This document shows positions 42,656-52,218 of a stretch of DNA of 55,460 nt, piece after piece. Made by a program: the position numbers and the translations under genes. Location of the stretch: NCBI GenBank assembly GCA_036258195.1, contig DATAED010000164.1, positions 1 through 55,460 of the forward strand, given 5' to 3'. The notes beneath the pieces were generated by a model. The model was not told where the DNA came from. It saw only the letters and a list, made by a program, of their open reading frames with translations, and searched no databases. This stretch comes from JAKAIY01 sp036258195 (GTDB lineage Bacteria > Chloroflexota > Ktedonobacteria > Ktedonobacterales > JADMIN01). The stretch's first letter is position 1; every line of letters begins with the position of its first letter.

Positions 42656-44623
42656 ATGTTGAATCTGACACCGTACATCCTGCTGGCCCCGCTCGTTGGG
42701 TTTGTCGTGCTCGGCCTGCTGGGGCGCGTGATGCCGCGCGCAGCCATCTCGCTGGTGGGCTGCGGCGTCGTGCTCGTGGGGTTCGCGCTGGCGCTGGCCG
42801 ATCTACTCTCAATGCTGGGAACCCCCTCAGACGCGCGCGCCAGCGACATAACGCTGTGGACGTGGATCACCGCAGGCAGTTTCCATGTGCAGTTTGGGCT
42901 GCTCTTCGATCCGCTCTCGGCGGTGATGCTGATGGTGGTGACGGGCGTGGGCTTCCTCATCCATGTCTACTCCATCGGCTACATGGAAGATGATCCCGGG
43001 TACTGGCGCTTCTTCTGCTTCCTGAACTTCTTCATCTTCGCCATGGCCCTGCTGGTGGCGGCGGACAACTTCCTGTTCCTGCTGGTAGGCTGGGCCTGCG
43101 TCGGTCTGGCGTCGTTCCTCCTGATCGGGTTCTGGTACACGCGACCATCGGCGGTGGCGGCGGCGCGCAAGGCGTTTGTCGTCAATGTCATCGGCGACTT
43201 CGGGCTGTTGATCGCCATCTTCTTGCTCGTCGGAGTGTATCAGGGCGCGCTGGACTATGGGACGATTCTGGGCGTGCAGGGCGGCTCGGCGCCCGACCCG
43301 ACAGCGCTGGCGCCGAGCGGTGTGCTGCTGGCTATCGCGCTGCTGCTCTTCGTGGCCGCCGCCGCCAAATCCGCGCAATTGCCGTTGCACGTCTGGCTGC
43401 CGGATGCGATGGAAGGCCCGACGCCAGTCAGCGCGCTGATTCATGCCGCGACGATGGTGACGGCGGGCGTCTATCTGGTGGCGCGCGCGCATGTGCTGTT
43501 CGAGGCGGCGCCCACTTCGCTGGTGGTGATCGCGGTAGCGGCGGGGGCGTCGGCCTTCATGGCGGCGACCATCGCCTGCGTAAATAACGACATCAAGCGC
43601 ATCCTGGCGTATTCGACGATAAGCCAGATCGCCTACATGTTCATGGGCGAGGCGGCTGGCGGGTTCAGCTCCGGCATCTTCCATCTGGTCACGCACGCCT
43701 TCTTCAAGGCGCTGCTCTTCATGTGCGCAGGCGCAGTGATCCACGCGCTGGGCGGTGAGCAGGACATCCGCAAGATGGGCGGGCTGCGCGAGCGGCTCTC
43801 GGGCGTTTTCTGGCTGTTCGTGGTGAGCGGGCTGGCGCTGGCGGCGATCTTCCCCTTCGCGGGCTTCTGGAGCAAAGACGCCATTCTGGGGGCCGTCTTG
43901 CAAAGGGCGACGGCGAGCGGCGCGGCTGGCTGGTATGTCCTCTATGCGGTTGGGCTGCTCACGGCTGGCCTGACGGGCTTCTACATCTTCCGGCTCATCC
44001 TGGTGACGTTCTTCGGCCAGTATCGCGGCGCTCCGGTCGCCGGGCACGGCGCCGCGCATGGGGCGACGATCGGCGAGCCGCTGGCGGGGCTGCACCAGCC
44101 CGGGATGGCGCTGATGGCGCCGATGTGGGTGTTGGGCGCGCTCTCGCTGGTGGGTGGCGTGGTCGATCTGCCGGGCAGCCAGTGGCTCAATGACTTCCTG
44201 GTCACGGCGGCGCCGAGCGCGACAGAGCTCTCGTCGGGACTCGTGTGGGGATCGATGATCGCTGGGCTGATCTGCGCTCTGGTGGGCATCGGCGTGGCGT
44301 GGTCGCGCTATGCGCGCGGGCAGAGTCCGGCGACGGATGATGTGCCGGCCAGCGCGCTGGTCGTCTTCCTGCGGCGACGCTGGCTGATTGACGATCTCTA
44401 CGACGTGGTCGTCGTGCGGCCGGTGCTGGCGTTCTCGCGGGCGCTGCGCCTGGGCGTGGAAGATGACACGCTCGACGCTGGATCGCGCGGCCTGGGTGAC
44501 GCTTTTGGCAGCCTGAGCGCTGGCCTGCGTGGCTTCCAGACGGGCTTCCTGCGCAACTACACGCTGACGCTCTTCCTGGGCGCGGTGGTCATCCTCGTCT
44601 ACTTCATCGCTGTGAGCCAATAG
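42656..44623 (+). CDS. nuoL: NADH-quinone oxidoreductase subunit L lacking the TM5 glutamate
   Basis: Distal antiporter-like pump subunit with the long lateral helix, 655 aa. TM7 Lys is kept in AAKSAQLPLHVWLPDAMEGPTP, as are TTFFKAL-type HAFFKALLFM and the TM12 pair in GFWSKDAI. In TM5, however, the family motif G-W-E-G-V-G-L reads VGWACVGLASFLLIGFW, so the conserved Glu is Ala147 (codon GCC at 43094-43096). No acidic residue replaces it in the helix. Length and C-terminal helix are otherwise normal, so the gene is probably functional. Confidence 0.95.
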   Translation: MLNLTPYILLAPLVGFVVLGLLGRVMPRAAISLVGCGVVLVGFALALADLLSMLGTPSDARASDITLWTWITAGSFHVQFGLLFDPLSAVMLMVVTGVGFLIHVYSIGYMEDDPGYWRFFCFLNFFIFAMALLVAADNFLFLLVGWACVGLASFLLIGFWYTRPSAVAAARKAFVVNVIGDFGLLIAIFLLVGVYQGALDYGTILGVQGGSAPDPTALAPSGVLLAIALLLFVAAAAKSAQLPLHVWLPDAMEGPTPVSALIHAATMVTAGVYLVARAHVLFEAAPTSLVVIAVAAGASAFMAATIACVNNDIKRILAYSTISQIAYMFMGEAAGGFSSGIFHLVTHAFFKALLFMCAGAVIHALGGEQDIRKMGGLRERLSGVFWLFVVSGLALAAIFPFAGFWSKDAILGAVLQRATASGAAGWYVLYAVGLLTAGLTGFYIFRLILVTFFGQYRGAPVAGHGAAHGATIGEPLAGLHQPGMALMAPMWVLGALSLVGGVVDLPGSQWLNDFLVTAAPSATELSSGLVWGSMIAGLICALVGIGVAWSRYARGQSPATDDVPASALVVFLRRRWLIDDLYDVVVVRPVLAFSRALRLGVEDDTLDAGSRGLGDAFGSLSAGLRGFQTGFLRNYTLTLFLGAVVILVYFIAVSQ

Positions 44624-44640
44624 GCCATAGGGGCGCTTTC

Positions 44641-46188
44641 ATGACGCAGTTTCCGATGCTCAGTGCGATCATCTTCACGCCAATCGTGGGCGCGCTCATC
44701 GCGCTCGTGCTGCCACGCCGCGCGGCGTGGGGCTGGGGCGTGCTCGTCGCGCTGATTGACCTCGCGCTGGCGGTGGCGCTGCTGCCGATGACGAGCGCGG
44801 GCGCCGCTGGCTATCAGTTCGTCGAATCGGTGCGCTGGCTCCCCGACCTGGGCATCAACTATTCGCTGGGTGTCGATGGCCTGAGCCTGTTTCTGCTTAG
44901 CCTGAATGGGTTGGTGACGCTGGTCGCGCTGATCGCTTCGTGGCCGCAGGCGCAGACGGGCGAGCGGACACGCAGTTACATCGCGCTGATGCTGTTGCTG
45001 GCAGGCTCCATGCAGGGCATCTTTCTGGCGACTAACCTCTTCCTGTTCTACATCTTCTGGGAGCTGATGCTGGTTCCGGCCTACCTGGTGGTGGGCATGT
45101 TCGGCGGGGCGCGCCGCACCTATGCCGCGATCAAATTCGTGCTGTATACAGCGGTCGGCTCGCTGTTGATGCTGGTCGGCATCATCTGGCTGGGCTACAT
45201 GGTCTCGTCCTCGTCGGCGACGCCTTTCACGCTGGATCTGCCGACGCTGCTGGCGGAGGGTGTGCCAGCGGCGGCGCAGCCCGCGCTCTTCTTCGCCTTC
45301 ATGGCGGCCTTCGCGGTAAAGGCAGGTCTCTTCCCGCTGCATAGCTGGGCGCCAGACGCCTATGTGGAGGCGCCCGCGCCAGCGACGGCGGTCATTGCGG
45401 GGGTGATGGCCAAGACGGGGATCTATGGCATGCTGCGGATCGTGGCGCCGCTGTTTCCTCTGGCCATGCGCGACTATTTCCCGCTGATCGGCACGATGGC
45501 GGTCGTTGGTATCCTGTACTTCGCGCTCCAGGCGCTCGTCTCGAACGACTTCAAGCGTCTGTTGGCCTATGTGAGCCTGAGCCATATGGGCGTGATCGTG
45601 CTGGGGGTCTTCGCACTCAACGCGCAGGGCATCCAGGGCGCGATCTTGCAGATGATCAACCACGGGATTATCATCGCGGCGCTATTCCTGATCGCCGCTG
45701 CCATCGAGACACGCATCGGCGTGCGGCGGCTGAGCGATTTCGGCGCGCTGGCGACGCGGCTGCCGTGGCTGGCGACGGCCTTCCTGATCACGGCGCTGGC
45801 GGCGTTGGGTCTGCCGGGGCTGAATAGCTTCGCGGGCGAGTTCCTGGCCTTCCTGGGCGCGTTCCATGCCAACTGGGTCTATGGCGCGGTGGCGACGCTG
45901 GTGGTGATTCCGGCGGCGTGGTACATGTTGCGCTTCTTCCAGGGCGTCGTGGAGGGACCAGCGCCAGACGCTGGGCCGGTGGCGAAGGCGCTGAGTGGCG
46001 CGAGCGCGAAGCTGGCCGATCTGCGCTGGCAGGAATGGCTGGCGCTGATACCGCTGATCGCGCTGATCTTCTATCTGGGGATAGCGCCCGCGACGATGAC
46101 CTCACGGACGGAAGCTGCGACGCAGCAGATATTGACGACGACCCAGCACATCGCGCCAGGCGCGGTCGGCGCGACCCACGGCGGCTGA
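44641..46188 (+). CDS. nuoM: NADH-quinone oxidoreductase subunit M
   Basis: Second antiporter-like pump subunit, 515 aa, 14 helices expected. TM5 Glu is present in FYIFWELMLVPAYLVVG, TM7 Lys in AFAVKAGLFPLHSWAPDAY, and the TM12 Glu in NSFAGEFLAFLGAF. All three support a complete proton path, unlike NuoL. Gaps: 17 nt to nuoL and 45 nt to nuoN. Confidence 0.96.
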   Translation: MTQFPMLSAIIFTPIVGALIALVLPRRAAWGWGVLVALIDLALAVALLPMTSAGAAGYQFVESVRWLPDLGINYSLGVDGLSLFLLSLNGLVTLVALIASWPQAQTGERTRSYIALMLLLAGSMQGIFLATNLFLFYIFWELMLVPAYLVVGMFGGARRTYAAIKFVLYTAVGSLLMLVGIIWLGYMVSSSSATPFTLDLPTLLAEGVPAAAQPALFFAFMAAFAVKAGLFPLHSWAPDAYVEAPAPATAVIAGVMAKTGIYGMLRIVAPLFPLAMRDYFPLIGTMAVVGILYFALQALVSNDFKRLLAYVSLSHMGVIVLGVFALNAQGIQGAILQMINHGIIIAALFLIAAAIETRIGVRRLSDFGALATRLPWLATAFLITALAALGLPGLNSFAGEFLAFLGAFHANWVYGAVATLVVIPAAWYMLRFFQGVVEGPAPDAGPVAKALSGASAKLADLRWQEWLALIPLIALIFYLGIAPATMTSRTEAATQQILTTTQHIAPGAVGATHGG

Positions 46189-46233
46189 CCGGCGGCGAGC
46201 GACGTTGAGCAGAGAGTCTAGAGGCGACACACG

Positions 46234-47883
46234 ATGTTAGTGCCATCACCATTTACCTATACGCCAACCGGCGCCGACTGGCTGCACATTCTGCCAGAGC
46301 TCATCCTTCTGGCGGCGGTGTTCGTGACGCTGCTGGCCGATCTGGCGCTGCCAGAGGGGCGCAAGGGCTGGATGGCGGCAATCGGCGTCGTCGGCGCCAT
46401 CGCCTCTGGTCTCTCGCTGATCTATGTGAGCGGCTTCGGCGTCACGTCGGCCTTCTATGGCATGATCTCGACCGATGGCGTGGCGCTGCTGTCGGCAGGC
46501 GTGGTGCTGCTGTCATTGCTGCTGGCGCTGCTGCTCTCGCCTGGCTACGTAACACGCCAGAAGATCCGGCGTGAGGGCGAGTATTACGTGCTGCTACAGC
46601 TCGCCGCGCTTGGCATGATACTGATGGCGGCGGCGACCAACCTGATGACGATCTTCGTCGGGCTGGAGACGCTCTCACTCTCGCTCTACATCCTGTGCGC
46701 GCTGCCCCAGACGCGCCTGCGCTCGCAAGAAGCGGGCATGAAATACTTCATCCTGAGCTCCTTTGCGTCGGCGTTCCTGCTCTATGGGATGTCGCTGATC
46801 TACGGAGCCACTGGCTCGACCGGCATCGCGGACATCGCGACGTTCCTGACCAGGCATCAGTCGGCGCTCTCGCAGGGCTTCATTCCGCTGCTGATCGTCG
46901 GGATGTCGCTGATGGTGGTGGGCTTCGGCTTCAAAGTCTCGGCGGTTCCCTTCCAGGCGTGGACGCCTGATGTGTATACAGGCGCGCCGACGACGGTGAC
47001 GGCCTTCATGTCGGTCGGCACGAAGGTCGCGGCGTTCGCGGCGCTGGCGCGCGTCTTCATCCAGGCGTTGCAGACCCAGAACTCGCACTGGCAGCCGGTG
47101 ATGTGGGCGCTGGCCGTGCTGACGATGGTGGTGGGCAACCTGCTCGCGGTGACGCAGCGCGACGTGAAGCGCATGCTGGCGTATTCCAGTGTCGCCACTG
47201 CGGGCTATCTGCTGGTGGCGATTGCGACTGGCTCGCACGGCGCGCTGGCTTCGCTGTTCTTCTACCTCGCCGCCTACGCCGTCATGAATATCGGCGCGTT
47301 TGGCGTCGTTCTGCTGGTGGAGCGCAGCGATGGACGCGGCACAACCCTTGAAGACTTCAATGGCCTGGGGCGACGCAATCCGGCGCTGGCGCTGGCGATG
47401 GCGGTCTTCCTCTTCTCCCTGGCGGGTGTGCCACCGACAGCGGGCTTCCTGGCGAAGTACTTCGTCTTCTACGCCGCGATTGTGGGCAACCAGACGCCGC
47501 TGGCGATCATTGGCACTCTGGCGAGCGTGCTGGGCATGTTCTATTACCTGCGCGTGGTCTGGGCGATGTACTTCGTGGAGCCGACGCCTGGCGTGCGGCC
47601 CGTGGCGATTGCAGAGCCGGAGCCTGCGCTGGCGGCGGTGAGTGTTGCCGTCAATGGCGCACGCGAGGCGACTGAGCGCGCGCCCGAGCAGGTGGAGTCG
47701 CCCGCGCTGGTCGAGCGGCAGGCTATCGAAGTGCGCTCGACGCTGACGAGCGTGCGCATCGCGACGCCGCCCAGCGCGGCAGTGGCGCTGGTTATCGCGG
47801 TGGCGGCCACGCTGCTGCTGATCGTGCTGTCCGGCCCGCTGGACGCCTACGCGCAGGTGGCCGCTGCGGCGCTCTTCCGGTAG
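46234..47883 (+). CDS. nuoN: NADH-quinone oxidoreductase subunit N
   Basis: Third antiporter-like subunit, 549 aa. TM5 Glu in FVGLETLSLSLYIL, TM7 Lys in GFKVSAVPFQAWTPDVY and TM12 Lys in TAGFLAKYFVFYAA are present. Before the last helix, residues about 449-513 form a hydrophilic, Ala/Glu/Pro-rich stretch roughly three times longer than the usual loop. It closes the operon; a copy of the dispersed hairpin repeat follows 7 nt after the stop. Confidence 0.96.
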   Translation: MLVPSPFTYTPTGADWLHILPELILLAAVFVTLLADLALPEGRKGWMAAIGVVGAIASGLSLIYVSGFGVTSAFYGMISTDGVALLSAGVVLLSLLLALLLSPGYVTRQKIRREGEYYVLLQLAALGMILMAAATNLMTIFVGLETLSLSLYILCALPQTRLRSQEAGMKYFILSSFASAFLLYGMSLIYGATGSTGIADIATFLTRHQSALSQGFIPLLIVGMSLMVVGFGFKVSAVPFQAWTPDVYTGAPTTVTAFMSVGTKVAAFAALARVFIQALQTQNSHWQPVMWALAVLTMVVGNLLAVTQRDVKRMLAYSSVATAGYLLVAIATGSHGALASLFFYLAAYAVMNIGAFGVVLLVERSDGRGTTLEDFNGLGRRNPALALAMAVFLFSLAGVPPTAGFLAKYFVFYAAIVGNQTPLAIIGTLASVLGMFYYLRVVWAMYFVEPTPGVRPVAIAEPEPALAAVSVAVNGAREATERAPEQVESPALVERQAIEVRSTLTSVRIATPPSAAVALVIAVAATLLLIVLSGPLDAYAQVAAAALFR

Positions 47884-47889
47884 CGCAGC

Positions 47890-47929
47890 GACCTCACCGC
47901 CGACCCTTCTCTCACAGGGAGAGGGGGAG
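47890..47929 (+). repeat. Dispersed intergenic repeat, copy 2
   Basis: GACCTCACCGCC... then CCCTTCTCTC-ACA-GGGAGAGGGGG, clearly related to the element at 29975-30017. It lies between the convergent nuoN and GT2 genes and can form a hairpin, so it may be the operon terminator. Confidence 0.55.
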
Positions 47930-47939
47930 CGTGCGGCGA

Positions 47940-48839
47940 TTACTCCGCAGCGGAGGCGGCGTCGCCAGTCGCGCTCATCTCGACGCTGAGGGGCGCGCCG
48001 CTCTCGCTGGCGAGCGTGGGGTGGGGGACGATGCGGCGCTGGTAGGTCGCGGAGCGAGCGTTGCGCCAGATGCGCATGAGGTCGCGTCCCATCGAGAAGG
48101 TATCGCGCAGGGGATGCACCTTGCTGCCAGACTTGTAGTACCAGGACACGGGCGCTTCACGGATGGAGTAGCCGCGTAGCTGGGCGACATAGAGCAATTC
48201 GACATCGAAGCCCCAGCCAGAGATCGTCTGATGTAAGAAGAGGTCAAGCGCCACCTCGCGGCGCAGACGCTTGAAGCCGCACTGCGTATCGCTAATGCCG
48301 GGCAGCAGCAGCCGTCGCACCGCAGCATTGAATGCGCGTCCCATCACATGGCGATAGAACGGCTCGCCGAAGCGCTGAGAGCCGGGAGCCTCACGCGAGG
48401 CGATCAGCACGTCGATGTCGGGGAATTCATCCGGATTGAAGCGCGCCAGCTCCGGGACGGGCATTGAGAAGTCGGCGTCAGCCAGAAAGATCCAGGCGCC
48501 CTGCGCCGCCAGCGCTCCTGCCTGCACGGCGGCGCCTTTGCCTGCGTGAGGAATCTCGATCAGCCGCAGCGCGTGCCAGCGGCCCATCCATGCGCGCACG
48601 ACGGCGGCGGTGGAGTCGTCGCTGCCGTCGTCCACTACGATGACCTCGGCGAGGTAGTCCTGTCGCGCGAGCTCATCGTGCAGGCGCGCGAAGCTCTCCG
48701 GCAGCCTGCGCGCTTCGTTGTAGGCCGGGATCACAATCGAGAATTGCGGTCGGGTCGCGACTGCGCTCACCAGCATCTCGCTTTCATCAGCCCCGGAACC
48801 GGGCGCACGTCTCGCGACCGCGCGCATAGCCTCACCCAT
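47940..48839 (-). CDS. Glycosyltransferase family 2 (dolichyl-phosphate-glucose/mannose synthase-like)
   Basis: GT-A enzyme of about 299 aa. SIVIPAYNEARRLPES at the start of the domain, the UDP/GDP-binding EVIVVDDGSDDST, the DXD-type LADADFSMP, TQCGFKRLRREVALDLF and GWGFDVELLYVAQL are typical of Alg5/DPM1-like enzymes, which load sugar on a polyprenyl phosphate at the membrane. No membrane helix is apparent. The start is uncertain (48839, 48827 or 48776); a TATACT at 48862-48857 on this strand argues against the longest frame, which overlaps the lon 3' end. Confidence 0.85.
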   Translation of the reverse strand: MGEAMRAVARRAPGSGADESEMLVSAVATRPQFSIVIPAYNEARRLPESFARLHDELARQDYLAEVIVVDDGSDDSTAAVVRAWMGRWHALRLIEIPHAGKGAAVQAGALAAQGAWIFLADADFSMPVPELARFNPDEFPDIDVLIASREAPGSQRFGEPFYRHVMGRAFNAAVRRLLLPGISDTQCGFKRLRREVALDLFLHQTISGWGFDVELLYVAQLRGYSIREAPVSWYYKSGSKVHPLRDTFSMGRDLMRIWRNARSATYQRRIVPHPTLASESGAPLSVEMSATGDAASAAE

Positions 48840-48933
48840 ATAGAGTTGTACGCCGCAGTATACGCCTAACGCACGACAACCAGAAGAATGGCCCGGGCGC
48901 CAGAGCGCGTTCGTCGCTACGCCGCCAGTCAGA

Positions 48934-51501
48934 TCAGCCAGCGACGATGACATCGCGCGGCGCGCGAGCGCGTTCCAGGCGGCCAGCGGCGGCGATAGTC
49001 TCGCCGAGTGGGCGCGATGGCGTCGTGGCGCGCGTCAGCCCGCCGGAGACGTGTGGCGCTGGCTCGGGCGCAGGATGTCGCGCCGGAGCACGGAGCGCAT
49101 TACAGAGCACGTCATCCATCGTATCGACGGGAATGATCGTCAGCGCCTCCCTGACCTCCACAGGCAGCTCGTCGAGATCCTTGACATTGCGACGCGGCAG
49201 AATGACGGTCAGGATACCAGCGCGGTGCGCGGCGAGCGCTTTTTCTTTGACACCGCCAACGGGCAGCACACGCCCCCGTAGCGTGATTTCGCCCGTCATG
49301 GCGACATCGCGGCGTGTCTCGCGGCCAGTCAGCGCGGAGATCATGGCGATTGCCATCGTCACGCCAGCGGACGGCCCATCTTTGGGGATGCTGGCGGCTG
49401 GCAGGTGGACATGGATATCAGAGCGCTCGTAAAAGTCGGGCGCGAGGCCCAGAGCGTCGGCGCGGGCGCGAATGTAGGTCAGCGCGGCCTGCGCCGATTC
49501 TTTCATGACATCGCCGACCCGTCCCGTAAGCATGATGGCGCCGTGTCCCGCCACTGCCATGACCTCGACGGTCGTCAGATCGCCGCCAGCGGCAGTCCAG
49601 GCGAGGCCCGTCGCCACGCCGATCTCGTCGCGCTCCTCGGCCTCCGTAGGGAAGTGCTTCTGCTGGCCGAGATAGGCGGGAACGCGCTGCGCGGTGACGT
49701 GCGCCTTGTGGCGACGTCCTTCGGCCACGCGCCGCGCCACGCGCCGCATGATGGCCCCCAGCTCCCGCTCAAGGTTGCGCACGCCCGCTTCATAGGTGTA
49801 CTCGCGCACGATGCGACGCACGGCGTCATCGTCAATCTCGATGCGGGTCTCCGTCAGGCCAGCGTCTGCCATCTGCCGTGGGATGAGGAAGCGCCGGGCG
49901 ATGTGTACCTTCTCTTCCTCGGTGTAGCTGGGCAACTCGATGACCTCCATGCGGTCGCGCAGGGGCGACGGAATGGTGTCGAGCACATTGGCGGTCATGA
50001 TGAAGAGCGCCTGTGAGAGGTCGTAGGGAACCTCCAGGTAGTGATCGGAGAAGCTATTGTTCTGCTCAGGGTCGAGCGCTTCGAGCAGCGCGGCGGCGGG
50101 GTCGCCACGGAAGTCGGCGGCGAGCTTGTCGATCTCGTCGAGCACGAAGACCGGGTTGACCACCCTGGCCTGCTTCATCGCCTGGATGATGCGGCCAGGG
50201 AGCGCGCCGACGTAGGTGCGGCGATGGCCACGTATCTCGGCCTCATCGCGCACGCCGCCTAGCGAGACGCGCACAAACTTGCGCCCCAGCGCCTCGGCAA
50301 TGCTGCGGCCCAGCGAGGTCTTGCCAACGCCTGGAGGCCCGGCCAGACACAGGATCGGCGTGCGGCCCTCCGGTGCGAGCTTGCGCACAGCCATGTATTC
50401 GATGATGCGATCCTTAACCTTGTTCAGGCCATAGTGACGCTCATCCAGCAGTTCGGCGACACGGTGCAGATCGAGATGGTCTTGCGTGCGTGTCGTCCAG
50501 GGAAGCGAGGCGAGCCAGTCCAGATAGGCGCGCAGCACGCCATGTTCGGGCGCCATCGAGGGCATTGCTTCGAGGCGCTCAAGCTCATGCTCAGCTTTTT
50601 CGCGCGTCTCCTGCGGCATGCCGGTGGCTTCGATGCGGTCGCGCAGTTCCTGCACATCGCGCACAGCCGGATCGTGCCCAGTCAACTCGCGCTGGATGAC
50701 ACGCATCTGCTCGCGCAGGAAAAACTCGCGCTGGCCATTATCGACTTCTTGCTGCACGTCGTCCTGGATCTTCTTCTCCATCTCCAGCACGGTGCTCTCG
50801 CGCTGGAGGAGGATGAGGGTGCGGCGCAGCCGTTCGGCAGGGTCAAGTGTTTCGAGGATGTCCTGACGCACCTGAATGGGGGGCTCGAGCTGGGCTACCA
50901 CGTAGTCTGCGAGGGCTCCGGGACGATCGATATTGAGGGCCTGTATGTATGCTTCTTCGTTGAGCCGCTGGCTGAGCCTCGAGATGGCCCGAAATGTGCT
51001 GAGAACGGTGCGGGCAAGCGCCTCCAGTTGCGTCGAGTGGGATGCTGGCTCTTCGTAGGCGAGGCCGCGCACACGTCCGTAGGGCGCGCGCTGCACCCAC
51101 CGCTGGATGCGGAAGCGACGGACGCCCTGCACCATTACGCTGGTGGTATTATCGGGCATGCGCACTACTCGGTTGATAACACACTCTGTACCCCATTCGT
51201 AGATGTCCTGAGGAATGGGATCAGCGATATGCTCGGAGCGTTGCGCTACGATGAGGATGGTGTGGTCAATCGCGGTGGCGGCTTCGACAGCATTCAGAGC
51301 GGGCGCCTGGTCGACGAACAGAGGAGCCACCATTCGAGGCAAGAGGACGGTATTGCGCACGGGAAGGACGGGCAAGTCGCGCGCGAGACCGTCAGCCGGA
51401 TCATCGGAACCATGACGTAGGTCGTCAAGCCCGATGAAATCGCTTCCCAGGCTCGGCGTTACCGTTCGCGCGCGACGTCTGGGTCGGCGCTCATTCTCCA
51501 T
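48934..51501 (-). CDS. lon: ATP-dependent protease Lon
   Basis: Cytoplasmic AAA+ serine protease that degrades damaged and regulatory proteins, 855 aa. N-terminal substrate domain (LPVLPVRNTVLLPRMVAPLFV), Walker A GPPGVGKTS (about 388-396), FVRVSLGGVRDEAEIRGHRR, and the protease domain with the catalytic Ser in DGPSAGVTMAIAM and Lys in GGVKEKALAAHRAG. The last 40 residues are a Pro/Arg-rich tail. ATG 51501 follows AGGAGG; the frame runs on to 51552 without support. The promoter is at 51603-51631. Confidence 0.97.
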   Translation of the reverse strand: MENERRPRRRARTVTPSLGSDFIGLDDLRHGSDDPADGLARDLPVLPVRNTVLLPRMVAPLFVDQAPALNAVEAATAIDHTILIVAQRSEHIADPIPQDIYEWGTECVINRVVRMPDNTTSVMVQGVRRFRIQRWVQRAPYGRVRGLAYEEPASHSTQLEALARTVLSTFRAISRLSQRLNEEAYIQALNIDRPGALADYVVAQLEPPIQVRQDILETLDPAERLRRTLILLQRESTVLEMEKKIQDDVQQEVDNGQREFFLREQMRVIQRELTGHDPAVRDVQELRDRIEATGMPQETREKAEHELERLEAMPSMAPEHGVLRAYLDWLASLPWTTRTQDHLDLHRVAELLDERHYGLNKVKDRIIEYMAVRKLAPEGRTPILCLAGPPGVGKTSLGRSIAEALGRKFVRVSLGGVRDEAEIRGHRRTYVGALPGRIIQAMKQARVVNPVFVLDEIDKLAADFRGDPAAALLEALDPEQNNSFSDHYLEVPYDLSQALFIMTANVLDTIPSPLRDRMEVIELPSYTEEEKVHIARRFLIPRQMADAGLTETRIEIDDDAVRRIVREYTYEAGVRNLERELGAIMRRVARRVAEGRRHKAHVTAQRVPAYLGQQKHFPTEAEERDEIGVATGLAWTAAGGDLTTVEVMAVAGHGAIMLTGRVGDVMKESAQAALTYIRARADALGLAPDFYERSDIHVHLPAASIPKDGPSAGVTMAIAMISALTGRETRRDVAMTGEITLRGRVLPVGGVKEKALAAHRAGILTVILPRRNVKDLDELPVEVREALTIIPVDTMDDVLCNALRAPARHPAPEPAPHVSGGLTRATTPSRPLGETIAAAGRLERARAPRDVIVAG

Positions 51502-51602
51502 GATCCGCTTCCTCCTGGTGGCGTCCACCGGAGCGCGTCGCTTGCATGCCACGCGCTACGAGCGCGGAATGCGCGGCGCTCGCCGGGCTCTCGCCTTCGT
51601 GC

Positions 51603-51631
51603 AGTATATCGCAGGCAGGCAAGCCGTACAA
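51603..51631 (-). promoter_or_regulatory. Promoter of lon
   Basis: On the minus strand TTGTAC (51631-51626), an exact 17-nt spacer, TATACT (51608-51603). The leader would be about 95 nt. No CIRCE or other heat-shock operator was noticed. Confidence 0.6.
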
Positions 51632-52218
51632 GCCAGCGTGTCGAGGCGCGTCCCGATTGATTTCACACGGTTCAAAACGTCTCACCAGCGCCCAGGGGTA
51701 CATGGCGAGCCAGATAGCGACCAGAGGTGGCAGAGAGCGATGTGTGGCGCGCTGTGATTCGTTATTAACCGTCGAAAGGTGATCGGCGCGGCGTGTCGTG
51801 ACCGAGAGCGGGTGGGACTGTTGGAAGAGGAAAGAGGGACGCGAATGTCATGCTGATGTCGCATCGTGAGACTTCACGCGAACCATAGTCGTAGTCACAA
51901 CTGTGAGAGATGGTTGGAGACATGGGGCGCTCGGCGTAAAGTGTCACGCGGCGCCACTCGAACTGCCGGAATGGTGTCACATGATGTCGCAGCATGTATG
52001 ACCTCCGGCTACGTTCGAACACCATCTAACGAAGGCGATGTATAGTAGATTGCGTGCGGTATTGAACTCTGGCATGACGTATGCAGCGGGGATGTGGAAG
52101 CGGTGGGGGTAGCGGTGGTGGCGGGCATTCAAGAATCTGGCCCCCCCTCTCATTGCAAAGGCTGCGTCGACGCGCGTTGCGAGTGGCGATACTCAGCACA
52201 CGTCCGAGCCAAGAGAGC
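51632..52218. other. Sparse intergenic region between lon and the zinc-ribbon gene
   Basis: Apart from the lon promoter and one doubtful minus-strand open frame (51765-51995), nothing convincing is seen. Base composition is lower in G+C than the flanking genes up to about 52080, then turns Gly-codon-like (GGTGGGGGTAGCGGTGG). No repeat or mobile element remains were recognised. Confidence 0.4.
51765..51995 (-). CDS. Doubtful small open frame with a good ribosome site
   Basis: Seventy-six residues (starts MLRHHVTPFRQFEWRRV), not recognised and without a clear fold. In favour: GGAGG (52006-52002) lies 6 nt before ATG 51995, and a TATACA (-10-like, 52041-52036) with TTCAAT 16 nt upstream sits before it. 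Against: no homologue recalled, mixed composition and a tail of Pro/Asp/Arg. Treat as a candidate only. Confidence 0.22.
   Translation of the reverse strand: MLRHHVTPFRQFEWRRVTLYAERPMSPTISHSCDYDYGSREVSRCDISMTFASLFPLPTVPPALGHDTPRRSPFDG

Noticed and set aside
42827..44620. 597-codon minus-strand frame opposite nuoL
   Set aside because: Charged, His/Arg/Gln-rich antisense of a membrane protein gene; not a gene.
51502..51764. Heat-shock operator (CIRCE or HAIR) before lon
   Set aside because: No matching inverted repeat was found; only a sigma-70-like promoter is visible.
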